From: Lampris incognitus
Lineage: Eukaryota > Chordata > Actinopteri > Lampriformes > Lampridae
Reading direction: 5' to 3'
DNA: 64,000 nt
Assembly (NCBI RefSeq): GCF_029633865.1
Contig: NC_079215.1
Coordinates: 48,397,343-48,461,342 of the forward strand
In this document: positions 34,683 through 58,490 of the stretch, in pieces
Layout: each line of letters starts with the position of its first letter
Numbering within the stretch: the stretch's first letter is position 1
Position numbers and translations under genes: made by a program
Notes under the pieces: model-generated
Seen by the model: the letters and a program-made list of their open reading frames with translations, nothing else
Told to the model about the DNA's origin: nothing
The model's database searches: none

Positions 34683-35851
34683 ATGGCCTGGGTCAATGTG
34701 ACAGGCGATCAATACATCCAGAACATGAGACGATGGGTCACTTTTGATCCAAACACAAGAAATCCTCAAGTTGGAATGACAGATGGGCTCAAGGTGGGAG
34801 TACATCAAGGATCGGCTCGGAGCCCTTTCTTTGCAATGGTGATGGACACGCTGACGGATGAGATCAGGCAGGAGTCTGCATGGACTATGATGTTTGCGGA
34901 TGACATTGTGATCTGTAGCGAGAGTAGGGTGCAGGTTGAGGAGAGCCTGGAGAGGTGGAGGTATGCACTGGAGAAAAGAGGAAAGAAAGTTAGTAGGAGC
35001 AAGACAGAATATCTATGTGTGAATGAGAGGGAGGACAGTGGAATGGTGAAGATGCAAGGAGTAGAGGTGAAGAAGGCATATGAGTTTAAATACTCGGGGT
35101 CAACTGTCCAAAGTAACAAGGAATGCAGAAGAGAGGTGAAGGAGAGCGCAGGCAGGGTGGAGTGAGTGGAGAAGAATGTCAGGAGTGATTTGCAACAGGT
35201 TACCAGCAAGAGTTAAAGGGAAGGTTACAAGACGGTTGTGAGACCAGCCATGTTATATGGTTTGGAGACAGTGGCACTGACGAAAAGACAGAGGCAGAGC
35301 TGGAGGTGGCAGAGTTGAAGATGCTAAGATTTTCATTGGGAGTGATGAAGGAGGACAGGATTAGGAACGATTATATTAGAGGGACAGCTCAGGTTGGACA
35401 ATTTGGAGACAAAGCAAGAGGCAAGATTGAGATGGCTTAGACAAGTGTGGTGGAGAGATGCTGGGTATATTGGGAGAAGGATGCTGAATATGGAGCTGCC
35501 AGGGGAGAGGAAAAGAGGAAGGCCAGAGAGGAGGTTTATGGATATGGTGAGGGAGGACATGCAGGTGACTGGTGTGGCAGAGGAAGATGCAGAGGACAGG
35601 AAGAAACGGAAATGGATGATCCGCTGTGGCGACCCCTAACGGGGAGCAGCCGAAAGTAGTAGACAAGAAATCCTCAAGTATCATTATGTGGACTTTCCAA
35701 GCGGCAGTTTGTAAATAAAATGAAAACTGGAGACATGAGTTCCCAGGATGATTTATTCATAATGAAATCTGAAACCCAGATCGCTGTAGTTTCATTACAT
35801 AAAATGCACGAGAAACTGCAACTTGCTGAGGCCTTTTCGAATGGTCTTTAG
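34683..35851 (+). other. Unrecognised open frame interrupted by a LINE
   Basis: The sequence on both sides of the LINE at 34772-35662 is open in one frame. The left side starts ATG at 34683 (MAWVNVTGDQYIQNM). The right side runs to TAG at 35849-35851 and includes FVNKMKTGDMSSQDDLF. A TAG lies directly before the ATG, and ctgctag or gaatag could serve as an acceptor. I do not recognise the family and cannot say whether it is a host exon, a processed remnant or part of another element. Confidence 0.3.
34772..35662 (+). mobile_element. 5'-truncated LINE with perfect 17-bp target duplication
   Basis: Flanked by identical acaagaaatcctcaagt (34755-34771 and 35663-35679). Encodes RT fragments GVHQGSARSPFFAMVMDTL, catalytic MMFADDIVICSES, VEESLERWRYALEKRGKKV and the C-terminal LPGERKRGRPERRFMDMVRE and MIRCGDP. 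The frame is broken between 35165 and 35394. The 3' end is ggggagcagccgaaagtagt. Confidence 0.85.
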
Positions 35852-35863
35852 AAAACATTTCTA

Positions 35864-38135
35864 AGAGGACAACATGCATTTCAAAGCCACTCATTTAAAC
35901 ACTACAAACAGTTGATCCAAGGGCAAACGACAATATTACCTCTAAAACATCAGTCATTTTAATAAACAAGAATTGAGAAACCAAATATGAAAGGAATGAT
36001 TTTTTTTAATTACCGTTTTGTCAGGGGAAAAGTCTGAAACTCTGGATTCTCATACTTACGGGAAAAGTAATTCAAATTGAAAACTTAAAATATGCAAAAC
36101 TGTTTGGCAAATAGCATATGGATTTGTTTATCCCATGTGGGCCAGTGCGGTCAATTCAAGTGGGTGGCAGATAACATGTTAACCCACCCCCATTCTTGCA
36201 ACTTTCACAATTACCAAGTCTAAAAATAACATTTGAACATAGCGACAAAGATCTTATGAGGTCAAGATATTTGTGCAGCTGATGTGTAGGAACCTAATTT
36301 TTTTTTACTTGAGACGATGATAGTCCATGTTCGACAACTCACCTTGTAAGTACTTTTCCATACGTCAGCCCCAATTTAATGCCTCCGACAAGACAGGACA
36401 TTTGCACACCACACATCACTCACTTTTTCTCCAAAATGTGACATTTACACCATCGAGAAAAAAAAAAGAGAAAGAAAAAAAAGAGGGCTTTTCCACTTGA
36501 ATTTAAATTAAAATAAGGTCATTTTCTGTTTCAACAGAAAAGACGACATTGAAGTATTTCTACTTATTCAGCTTGAGCATCTTAAAAAACATCTGAAAAC
36601 CCAATTTTAAACCTAGCATTGACCTGCAGATACAGTCACACTACAAACAGCAGGTACTCACTCACTTTATCAGACGAGCTATGGCAGCTGACTGGCTTTT
36701 AAAACTGAGCTGATCCAGTCTATAGATGACAGAAAAAACAATATTCAGGGATGAGGGATAAGATTTTTCTTCTTTATGTTGAACAAACAATTCAGTGTAA
36801 ACCAGATAACTCTTTTCAGTACATTCTTTACCTGAGTGCACAATAATTCAAAGACATATTCCTCAATAAGCCTCTGTCCAAATCTATGCAAGCAGTGTTG
36901 TTTCTCCTCAGGGTCTACAGCCAATTATCCAGTTCTCTCACTGAACACAACCCAAATTTTAATGAACCAACTCTGGGTCACGAGCAGAAAAAGTTGATCA
37001 TGTTTGATGACATAACAGCAGAAAAAAGTAAACACGAAACTCCCATGCAATTACATACAATTTTTTATGATATACTTCTAAGACAACGGAGGTCAGAAGC
37101 TCTTTTATTGCATAAAGAGTTTCACAATAAAATGTACACCCGCATATATGCTAACATACTGCACATAAACATGCAATGTTAAGAACCAAAATAGCCAATA
37201 TTATGGCATGGGCTGGAGTACACTACAAGATTTTAAAGTAAATTAAGTCATGCTGCCCCAAACAAATTTTGACTTGAAAGGTGGAAACTAGATCACTAAA
37301 ATATCACGAAAAATATGCTTTAGGATAAAAATCTCAATCCTCCCATATGGAACTTGACTAGTGGAAAACTTGGTGGGTAGCGAGATAGTAAAATCTTATA
37401 GTTAATCCCAGCCTTCATTCTTTTAAGAGATACAACACTAGTACTAACCTTTATGGCGACTCACCTTCAGGTACGTCAGGACAAACCAGCATTGGATTTA
37501 AAGACGGGTTTTATTACAACATAGATTCTTAGAACATTACAAAGGATGTATACAGTTACTCTTTAGACCACGGAATATCATTAAGAATAACCTGAAAATA
37601 AGAATGAAACTAGTGACTTATAAATCACAGATCTGCAACTCTACTTACTATCATCTTCATCACCGAGGCCCTCACCAACCATGGTTGGGGACGCAAGTCC
37701 AACAGCACCCTAGAGTGCTGTGAGGGCCGCAATAATTCTAAAGATGAAAAAATAAAATTACAAATGGGAAAACAAAAGTTTTACAGGAGAAACTTGCCTT
37801 TTTAAGGGGTTGATACGTTCATGTAACTCCAGCAGCTTCAAAACAATGCGAATCATATTAAAACTTCACTTATATAAACCTGAGTGAAACATAAGAAAAT
37901 ATATCCTCACATGTGATGAAATTCCAATGACAAATTGGTCATTGTTAGCTGGTGTGGCATTTGGTAATTTTCCCAATGAGGAGGGTTATATAAAATGTCT
38001 GTGTGTTATATTGAATTATTTCTGTCTTCACCAGACTGGTCCTACTGCCCATTGCTTGTGGCTAGGTCTGAAAAAGCACAAGGACGAGAGAAAGAGGTTA
38101 ACCTCCAAACCTAGTGGGGTGACCTTGTCGCTGTT
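35864..38135 (-). other. znf207 3' flank and probable 3'UTR; no coding gene seen
   Basis: Long AT-rich sequence. Minus-strand AATAAA hexamers appear as tttatt at about 37109 and 37509, so the znf207 3'UTR may end near 37.5 kb. The only structured item is at 37649-37737. Confidence 0.4.
37649..37737. other. Cloverleaf-like folded segment / exon-like island
   Basis: On the plus strand ggccctca (37668-37675) pairs with tgagggcc (37721-37728) and encloses three hairpins: the 14-base palindrome ccaaccatggttgg, ggac-gcaa-gtcc with a GNRA loop, and cagcac-cctaga-gtgctg. On the minus strand the same 89 bases lie between acceptor-like CATCTTTAG and donor GTAAGT, with one frame open throughout. It could be an RNA structure, an exon of an unknown minus-strand transcript, or a znf207 UTR exon. 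Confidence 0.35.
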
Positions 38136-50309
<12,174 letters not shown>

Positions 50310-50390
50310 TTTTTAAATATTTCGACACTCGCAGTACAATACGCAGAACCCGTGCTACTATCTGCACGCTAACATGCTGTTGTCCCGTGA

Positions 50391-50450
50391 CAACGCCGAA
50401 AATGGCGTAGTAGTGAAAGATGACTACTTATCCCCCACAATGCAATGCGT
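50391..50450 (-). promoter_or_regulatory. znf207 core promoter with ZNF143- and YY1-type motifs
   Basis: About 90-140 bases upstream of the start codon: cccacaatgcaatgcg at 50434-50449 (SBS/ZNF143 type, preceded by ctactta) and aaaatggcg at 50399-50407 (YY1). Both are typical of TATA-less housekeeping promoters. Confidence 0.5.
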
Positions 50451-50881
50451 AAGACATGCGCCTGCGCTGTAAACGAAGACGACATCAGTTGTTTTGTCCT
50501 TAGAAGTAAAATAAACAATTTTCGCGTGTGATAAACTTAATTTTTACATGGATGGGTATTTCAAATTGAAAAAAAATCTGTGTTTTCAGGGAAAATATTT
50601 ATATTTTTTTCACTTCATATGTACCTGTACGTCTCAGCGCTGACCACTTGATGGAGACAATGTAAGAATTTAAGATTATTCTAAATGTCCCAGAGAGAAA
50701 AGGGTTGGTCAAGAGGAGACAAGCACGCACACATAACCAGGGGCTAAATAAGACTGCTACATTTTATTGCAAGTTAAAATTCTGGAACTCGGAAAATGTT
50801 ATCTTTTAATAGCCATATTTACGGTCAAATCTCACAGAATGAAATTGTCACCATTCATCTTTCTCTTTGCATAAACTTCTG

Positions 50882-51650
50882 TGGTGGCCAGTGATACAGA
50901 GAACTTGCACAAAAAAAAAAACTCAGTGGACGAGGATCCTTCAAAATAAGACTTTTATTGACGAATCACCAAAGCCTGAGTCAGGCCTGTAGAGTGACTG
51001 AAAATCAGACAAAAGCCTCCCTGTCTTTATACCATTTACAAATCTAGTGAACAATCTACTTGCGTCAGTCAATGTCCTGCTGTTAATCAGGGTTCTTGTT
51101 GATCAGGACATGTTGGCGGAGCAGGAGCCTCTCTATTGATGTAAGGATGACGTTAGGATGTCTTCAGTCATCGCCCTTTGACAGTCTAATGGTTGTCTCG
51201 ATATGCTGCTACTACTGCTGCGACTGTTTTCTGCATAATAATGGTTACACTTACGTGATGGAATGTCACTTATCATACTTTTGGGCATAAACAAGTTATG
51301 TTCTGATTATATGGCCTTGTGCTACTTGCCACACTTGTTTGTCAATCTAGTCACATGAAATGACGAATACCCACATGTGCCCCTACGTACTACCATACTC
51401 CGAATGGTTTGAATGAAGCCAATTAGAGAAAGGGGGATGACTAATAGTAACATCTCAATCTTCATCCATCGACAACATTTTCCAACGTATGTCTTCACAA
51501 CTGTGACTACCCATGCGATTTTACTGATAGACTTGGAGGATGGTCAGAAACGGCTTAAGGTTCCCCTCTCTGAACGAGTTATGACCAGTTCTTGTATGCT
51601 CACATATTTCACAGAAACCAGCTTATTTTAGGGTCTGCTCTTTGTGCTCT
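50882..51650 (-). mobile_element. Possible solo LTR fossil
   Basis: Minus strand has TATAAAG at about 51030, AATAAA at 50954-50959 in a short R-like interval, and the block ends in CACCACA. This order fits U3-R-U5 of a retroviral-type LTR. The far end and a target duplication were not found; weak call. Confidence 0.3.
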
Positions 51651-51868
51651 ACACCAGGTCATCAAGCTCTGTTTAAACATTTAGTTTGACATTTTTTCTG
51701 GTTACAATACTGCAAAACCTGCTTGGTCCAAGCACTGCTATTTATACAAGGTGAGGTACTCTTTGGTTAACAGTTGAAGATGCTGTGTGTGGGTGGGTGT
51801 TAGTGTATGTGTGTTTGGATATGGCCACAATGAGTTTTTTGAGAAGGAAAAATAGGATTCTTTCACTA

Positions 51869-51870
<2 letters not shown>

Positions 51871-51960
<90 letters not shown>
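51871..51960. repeat. Inverted (TG)n-(CA)n microsatellite
   Basis: About 16 TG units, a tacg spacer, then about 28 CA units: the two halves are complementary and can form a hairpin. Confidence 0.95.
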
Positions 51961-51962
<2 letters not shown>

Positions 51963-53426
51963 GGCCATTGTCTGTTAGGCCCTTGTCCCCCAGTTTTTGT
52001 TGGTGAAAAGGACCCTTGTACACAAACACTTTCCATTTCAGAGTTTGCTGAATAGCTTGTTCAGCTGAAAACTAAAAAAAAAAAAACGGAAAAAAATCTG
52101 CCTGGTATAGCATATTGTAAAATGGTAAAATGTTAGTGGGGCTGTTGTCTGAAAAACAATGGGCACTCAGCTGCACTATGGAAATAGGAATTTTAATAAG
52201 ACAGTGATTACACAGGTCAGAATGTGAAAAAGAGAAATCATCTCCCGTTTCTTAATAAATTCTTTAATATACCCCAGTATGTACATATCAAAATCTACAA
52301 AATATGCACAATGTTAAAATAATGTCAGTGATTTCATTCCTCTCAGTTTTGTAACGTAGCCCTTATATACAATCTCAGATCATCCTGGACCAAAGTTATT
52401 TTTTTAAATAGAACACACAGAAGATAACTCACAAATCACAATGCAGACCAAGTTAACACCTTACAGAACATACCAATATCACCAAGTTAAAAAAAATCAA
52501 CAGTAACTGTATGTTAAAATAATTATCTATAATTCATTACGTTATAATATTTTTGTGTACGAAGCAATTACCGATGTAACATGAGGTTAAGGTACAGTAC
52601 AGTTTGAGACTCCATATCCAGGGTTGGGGTCAATCTGTCCCAATTCAGTTGATTTACAGAAACTACTTAAATTATGACTGGAACTAACTGAAGAGCACTG
52701 ATTTAAAAAATATTATCATTGGGTATAAGTACATTTCATAGTGAAGCACTTTCCTCCATTTACTCGTGAATTGAAAATGAAATGGCCCCACCCCTGATGC
52801 ACTTGAGGTCAGCTATGTGCTTTTTTATGTTTGGTAATGACACGAAGAAAATAAATCTGTTGAAAATGGCCTAGCTGTCACCACTTGCAAATCTTCATTA
52901 GCCTTAATACTTGTTTGTCCCTCTCTTTACTTAATGTCAAATAAGGGAACCACAGTGTCTCTTTTTACCATTGTCAAAACCAGAGAGGCACAACAAAATG
53001 ACAATCTGATATTTTAATGTTATCTTTAAGAGGTGATTTACCAACCTCGGGTTCTCCCAAATATTTCAGTAGGAGACCCCATCGCCATTTCTCTCTGCCA
53101 ATTATAGCAATAAAAATCAATTAATAATCTCAACCAATACAGAAAGAGTTTCCATTTTGCTAACAATTTTTTAACACTTGTAAAGCTGTTTCCTACTGTC
53201 ACATGCTAGCCTGTGGCAAACATTTGGCAACAGTCATGAAAAGAAGAGTGGCACATCTATTTCTGCTTCATCTCTACACACAATGGTACAATTGCCATAC
53301 ATGACACACAAACAGGCAAAACAAATTTGAGGTTTCACTTGGCATACGCATTGCTGAATATTAACCCTGATCTTCCTTCACAATCAAAACACATTTAGGT
53401 AAATTGATAAATGAAGACTTGTGGAG

Positions 53427-53995
53427 GGCCGGCAGCCATAACAACATGTACCCTGGCTCTGCCAAATGACGGAAGCTAAGCAGGTATGGATTTGGCTAGT
53501 ACTTGGATGGGAGATCCCCGGGAAAACTTGAGTTGCTGCTGAAAGTGGTGTTGGTGAGCCGGTAGGGGGCAGTCTTCCCTCTGGTCCTAATAAAAAACAA
53601 CAACAAAAATCCCAGTGCAGTGACGGGGGACACTGCGCTGTACGAGATGCCGTTCTTCAGATGAGACATTAAACCAGGTCCTGACTCACTGTGGTCATTA
53701 AAGATCCCATGGCACTTATCACAAAGAGTAGGGGGTTCCCCGGTGTCCTGGCAAAATTCCCAACCTGGCTCTCTCCATCTGGCCACCTAATCATCTAACT
53801 GTTAAATTGGCTCAATGATTCCTCCCTCTCCACCTCAAGCTGACGTGTGGTGAGCGTTCCGGTGCAAAATGACTGCCATGCATCACCCAGGTGGGTGCTA
53901 CTCAATAGTGGTGGTTGACATTAGTTACCCCTTCAATGTGAAGCGCTTTGGATATCAAGATAAAGCGCTACATAAATGTAATCCATTATTAATTA
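53427..53995 (+). mobile_element. 5S rRNA-derived SINE (SINE3-like)
   Basis: The first 90 bases follow 5S rRNA: gccggcagccataacaacat, then ggaagctaagcaggtatgg and tagtacttggatgggagat, i.e. the internal Pol III control region. The body (gccgttcttcagatgagaca, cactgtggtcattaaagatc) and the 3' end (gaagcgctttggatatcaag, cgctacataaatgtaatcca) are the LINE-matched tail common in fish. Too diverged for a working 5S gene. Confidence 0.8.
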
Positions 53996-54058
53996 TTATT
54001 ATTAGGTTATTTCTGTTTACCAAAAACTAAGTGACACAAACACAAGTTTAGCCTTATT

Positions 54059-54061
<3 letters not shown>

Positions 54062-54139
<78 letters not shown>
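54062..54139. repeat. (TA)n microsatellite, about 39 units
   Basis: Pure TA run ending in a short TG run. Confidence 0.95.
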
Positions 54140-54149
<10 letters not shown>

Positions 54150-54850
54150 ATCCCCGCATCTTGTACCTCGCAAAAGTAGCTGGGACTGGAGACAGAATAC
54201 CATCAAACTATCCTGATTCTCTGTATGATCCTATGATTAATTTACTGAAAATGAAGCAAGAGCTTTCTAAGACAAATTTCAAAATGTTCTGCTGTAGGAT
54301 TGCTCATCTTAACAGTTTCCACTACTGAAGCCTAAAAGAAGGCTGGTTGTGCAGACAGACTTTCATCAGGCTGACTTCTCAGTGAATAGGCACCATTGGG
54401 TTGAACGAAAAGGCATCGGAGCTTGATGCCATTTAATACGTGACCCCTCATTAGCCGACAATACTTTGTCAGGTAAAATCCAAATTGCCAAACATACCAC
54501 AGACAAACACCAGTCAGAGATGAGAGAGTGGGAGCGGAAAGGGTTAATTTGGGTGTAGTGGGATGGTTTGGACAGTTAAGACTCAATGTTTAGCAAAAAA
54601 AAAAATGAGGGAATGGGTGGAAAGAAAGGTCTGTAAGTGTGTCTGATACTCCTGTTTCAGAGGCCTTGGCTTGGTTGGGGATTGGTGGTCAGATGACTCT
54701 GATGACCTTACGATGGGAATTGAGGAAAGTTCCAGACAGTGCGGGGATTAAGGTTACTTATCTATCCAAGAAACAGGACAAATACACACAGAGAAAGAGT
54801 GAAAGGGGGAGGGGGGGATTACAGTGTCTCCTCCTCCTCCAAGAAAGTTT

Positions 54851-56392
54851 TCATGGTGGTGGAGGTAGTCGAACGTCCAGCAGACTGTAGGCGAATATGT
54901 TCCAGAAGACAGCACAGAGCACAAAGAGGGTATAGACAAAGAAGAAGATCCAAAACAGGGTCTGCTCCTGGAGTCGCTGCTCGTAGTTTTGTAGGACCAC
55001 CACGCCAAGAGTCAGCCCCACTGCTACCCCACCGAGATGGGCCACAAAGCTGGGGTTGGGGCATGGCGGAAATGCCGGAGGGTAGAATCGCAGCCACACT
55101 GCCCGACCAAACTCAACACTCACTGTTTAGGGAGAGAGACAGAGAAAGAGGAAGAAAGAGAGAAAGAAAGAATGAAAGTAAAGGAAATGTTAGCATGTAG
55201 CTAGCTTCTGCTGACAACTAAAACCAGTCAAGTCCTTACTTGAGATCAATACTAAAATGTGCCAGGATCTTGTTATCTATATTGGGATGTTTCTCCCAAG
55301 GCAACAATAAAACACATTCAATCTTACCATTAGTCAGTTGTGCAACCAAGACATACCCTGAGCTGTTTGCTGACTTGAACTGAACTTAACCAGAATCTCT
55401 ATCAATGATGTTTCTCATCAAGGCAAGGACAAGGAGGACAAGGATTACTATAATTACTTGCAGTGACAGTTTTGTGTTGAGGTTTTTCTATTCTTGAGCC
55501 CCTATTCATATTCAGCTCACAATCCTCTTCTCAAAGCCACAACTCTCCCTTAAAAACTGGGTCAAGAGCAAACAAGTCATCACTCGAGGTTGAGGTACAC
55601 AAGTCTCAAGTCAATGACCCTCTGGCCACAATTCCTGAGTGATTTCATCATCACAATAAAGGTAAAAATAGATGGATTCCAAATGGACAATAATGTGCTA
55701 ATTTCATTATACCGTTGTATCTGTTCTGAAACTGCTTTAAAAGGTTTAAAGACATTTCACATACGTATAAGTTACAATACAAGGTAATTCATAAGTTAGA
55801 TTCAAAGGTTTCAGAGAACTGCCCCTTTGTCAAGGACTTTAAGGTAGATGGTTTGATGACTCGGATGAAACGTTCCTCTCTGCAAATACCGTCTTCCATT
55901 TCAAGAATTTCTTTATGTCTAAAAACATATTCCTGGCATATGAAACTAACCCAAAGAACAAACTGACAACATTTCTACAGAATCTTTTTTTCCTCCAGCA
56001 TTTTCTGCTTTATTTTAACCGTGACAGTAGAGAGAGACAGGAAATGCAGGGGAAAGAGAGAGAGGATGACATGCAGCAAAGGGCACAGGCCGGATTCAAA
56101 CCCAAGCCACTGCAGTAAGGACTCAGCCTTATGCGATATGAGCTCTACCAGGTGAGCCACTGGGGCGCCCCTGCAGGATCATTTTTTTAGTCAAAGCAAA
56201 ACTAAAACATTTGAGCTCAATCGGGGTCTCACATGTATCTTTTTTTTTCCTTTGAAAAAGGAAGGTTTGGACAAACTTACTGCAAACCAAAGCCATGGCC
56301 ATCCGGAACAACTTAAACTGACACTTCATACCCGACCAGTTCTGAGAAGAGAAAAATGTGAATAATGTCAACACATACATCTGCATATTGAC

Positions 56393-56427
<35 letters not shown>

Positions 56428-56440
56428 TAGACAGATAGAC

Positions 56441-56526
<86 letters not shown>

Positions 56527-56941
56527 GATAGAAGGAAGAGGGAGAAAAAAGAAGTAACGTGAGCTGGGTGGGGAGCTCATGAGAGGTCACTGAAAAGAAA
56601 GTGTGTGAGAAGAGTGAAACTATCTTAGATACACAGCCATGCAAGCGCACACTCACGTGTACACACACAAACACACAGATGAAACAACAAAGAAAATGTG
56701 GCCATCCTTCTCAATTCATGTCTGCTGTGAATGCCCTGGAGCCTTGATGTGATGCACTCTGACCCCCTCTCTCTTCTTGCTGTGGTAGCTAATCTGATTT
56801 CAGCTTTGGAAGAGGAAGGCAGACCCTCACTAGCTGACCCCAAGAATGTCGTTAAAGGTCCAGAGGAAATATTTGATGAAGGACACACTTCCACCGCATA
56901 GAACAGAGCTCTTCTTTTGTCCTTTTGTCTGCCTGTTTGAA

Positions 56942-56975
<34 letters not shown>

Positions 56976-57174
56976 ATTTGTGTGTGTGTGTGTGTGTGAG
57001 TATTCACATGGTGTGTGGGTATATTTGGGCAGGGAAGGTGTTATTTGGAAAGTTAAAAAAAAAATGTCACAGTGGAACGTATGAAATCTGAAGATGAATC
57101 CAGCACTGACTGGGCCCCTGAACAGATTGTTTTGATGGCCTCTGCTGTGGCCATGCTCTGATGCGATTGTTATC

Positions 57175-57205
<31 letters not shown>

Positions 57206-58445
57206 ATATATACTGGCAAAAATGCACATCCACGCATGCCAGCACAATCACATACAGACGGGCGACAAATTAAAGGAAAAAGCTGAATGCTTGACCCCTA
57301 CAGTGAAGGGGTCCGGGGGCTCTGTTATGCTGTGGGGGACGTTTTCCTGGCGTGGTTTTGGTCCCCTTGTCCCCATAGAGGGAAGGGTCACTGCAAATCA
57401 ATACAAAGCCATCCTGAGTGATCACCTTTACCCTATGATGAGACATTTCTATCCTGATGGGAGTGGTCTCTTCCAGGATGACAATGCCCCCGTCCACAGG
57501 GCACGAGAGGGGTCACTGAACGGTTTGATGAGGATGAACATGATGTAAATCATATGCTGTGGCCTTCACAGTCACCACATCTCAACCTAACTGAACGCCT
57601 CTGGGAGGTTTTGGTTGACGTGTCAGACAGCGCTCTCTGCCACATCATAAAAAAACACCAAATGAGGGAATATCTTTGGAAGGAATGGTGTCCACCCCTC
57701 CAGTGGAGTTCAGAGACTTGTACAATCTATGGCAAGGAGCATATTATTATTGTGTATTATATGCTACTGTGTTTTGTGTACAACAAGCTGCTCCACAAAC
57801 AAATTGAGTGATAAAGTTGTTTGTAATGTATGAAAGTGAAAACTGAAATAGTGAAAGCCACTTTATTTGATGATGGCCTGGCAGCCTGTCCAGGGTGTCT
57901 CCCCGCCTGCCGCCCGGTGACTGCTGGGATAGGCTCCAGCATCCCCACGACCCTGAGAGCAGGATAAGTGGTTCAGCTGCAGCACCCAGGGACCAACTCC
58001 AGTTCTTCTTTCCATTGCCTTGCTCAGGGGCACAGACAGGAGTAGTAACCCTAACATGCATGTCTTTTTGATGGTGGGAGGAAACCGGAGTACCCGGAGG
58101 AAACCCACGCAGACATGGGGAGAACATGCCAACTCCACATAGAAAGGACCTGGGACGGCCTGGGGTTCAAACCCAGGACCCTCTTGCTGTGAGGCAACAG
58201 TGCTAACCAGTGGGCTTGGGCGTGGTGGCGCAGTGGTTAGCACGGTCGCCTCACAGCAAGAAGGTCCTGGGTTCGAGCCCTGAGGTAGTCCAACTTTGGG
58301 GGTCGTCCCGGGTCGTCCTCTGTGTGGAGTTTGCATGTTCTCCCCGTGTATATGTGGGTTTCCTCCGGGTGCTCCAGTTTCCTCCCACAGTTCAAAGACA
58401 TGTAGGTCAGGTGAATTGGCTGCACTAAATTGTCCCTAGGTGTGA

Positions 58446-58490
<45 letters not shown>

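Larger units (their letters stand above)
50480..54850. other. Intergenic / rhbdl3 3' side; no gene seen
   Basis: No coding exon recognised on either strand, and no c17orf75 exon, which sits between ZNF207 and RHBDL3 in human. Part of 52.19-54.85 kb may be rhbdl3 3'UTR (ATTAAA on the minus strand at 52192-52197). Named items inside: LTR-like block, TG/CA hairpin, 5S-derived SINE, (TA)n. Confidence 0.4.

Noticed and set aside
37649-37737. tRNA or snoRNA call for the folded segment
   Set aside because: No B box, no paired C/D boxes and no H/ACA hinge at proper positions; left as unexplained.
52500-53400. A missing c17orf75 gene between znf207 and rhbdl3
   Set aside because: No exon-like frame with splice sites or similarity seen on either strand.
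53427-53520. Functional 5S rRNA gene
   Set aside because: Many mismatches, no poly(T) terminator at the right place, and it continues into a SINE body.
56345-56674. Upstream extension of the rhbdl3 exon frame into the GATA tract
   Set aside because: A good acceptor at 56342-56344 ends the exon, and the extension is repeat translation.
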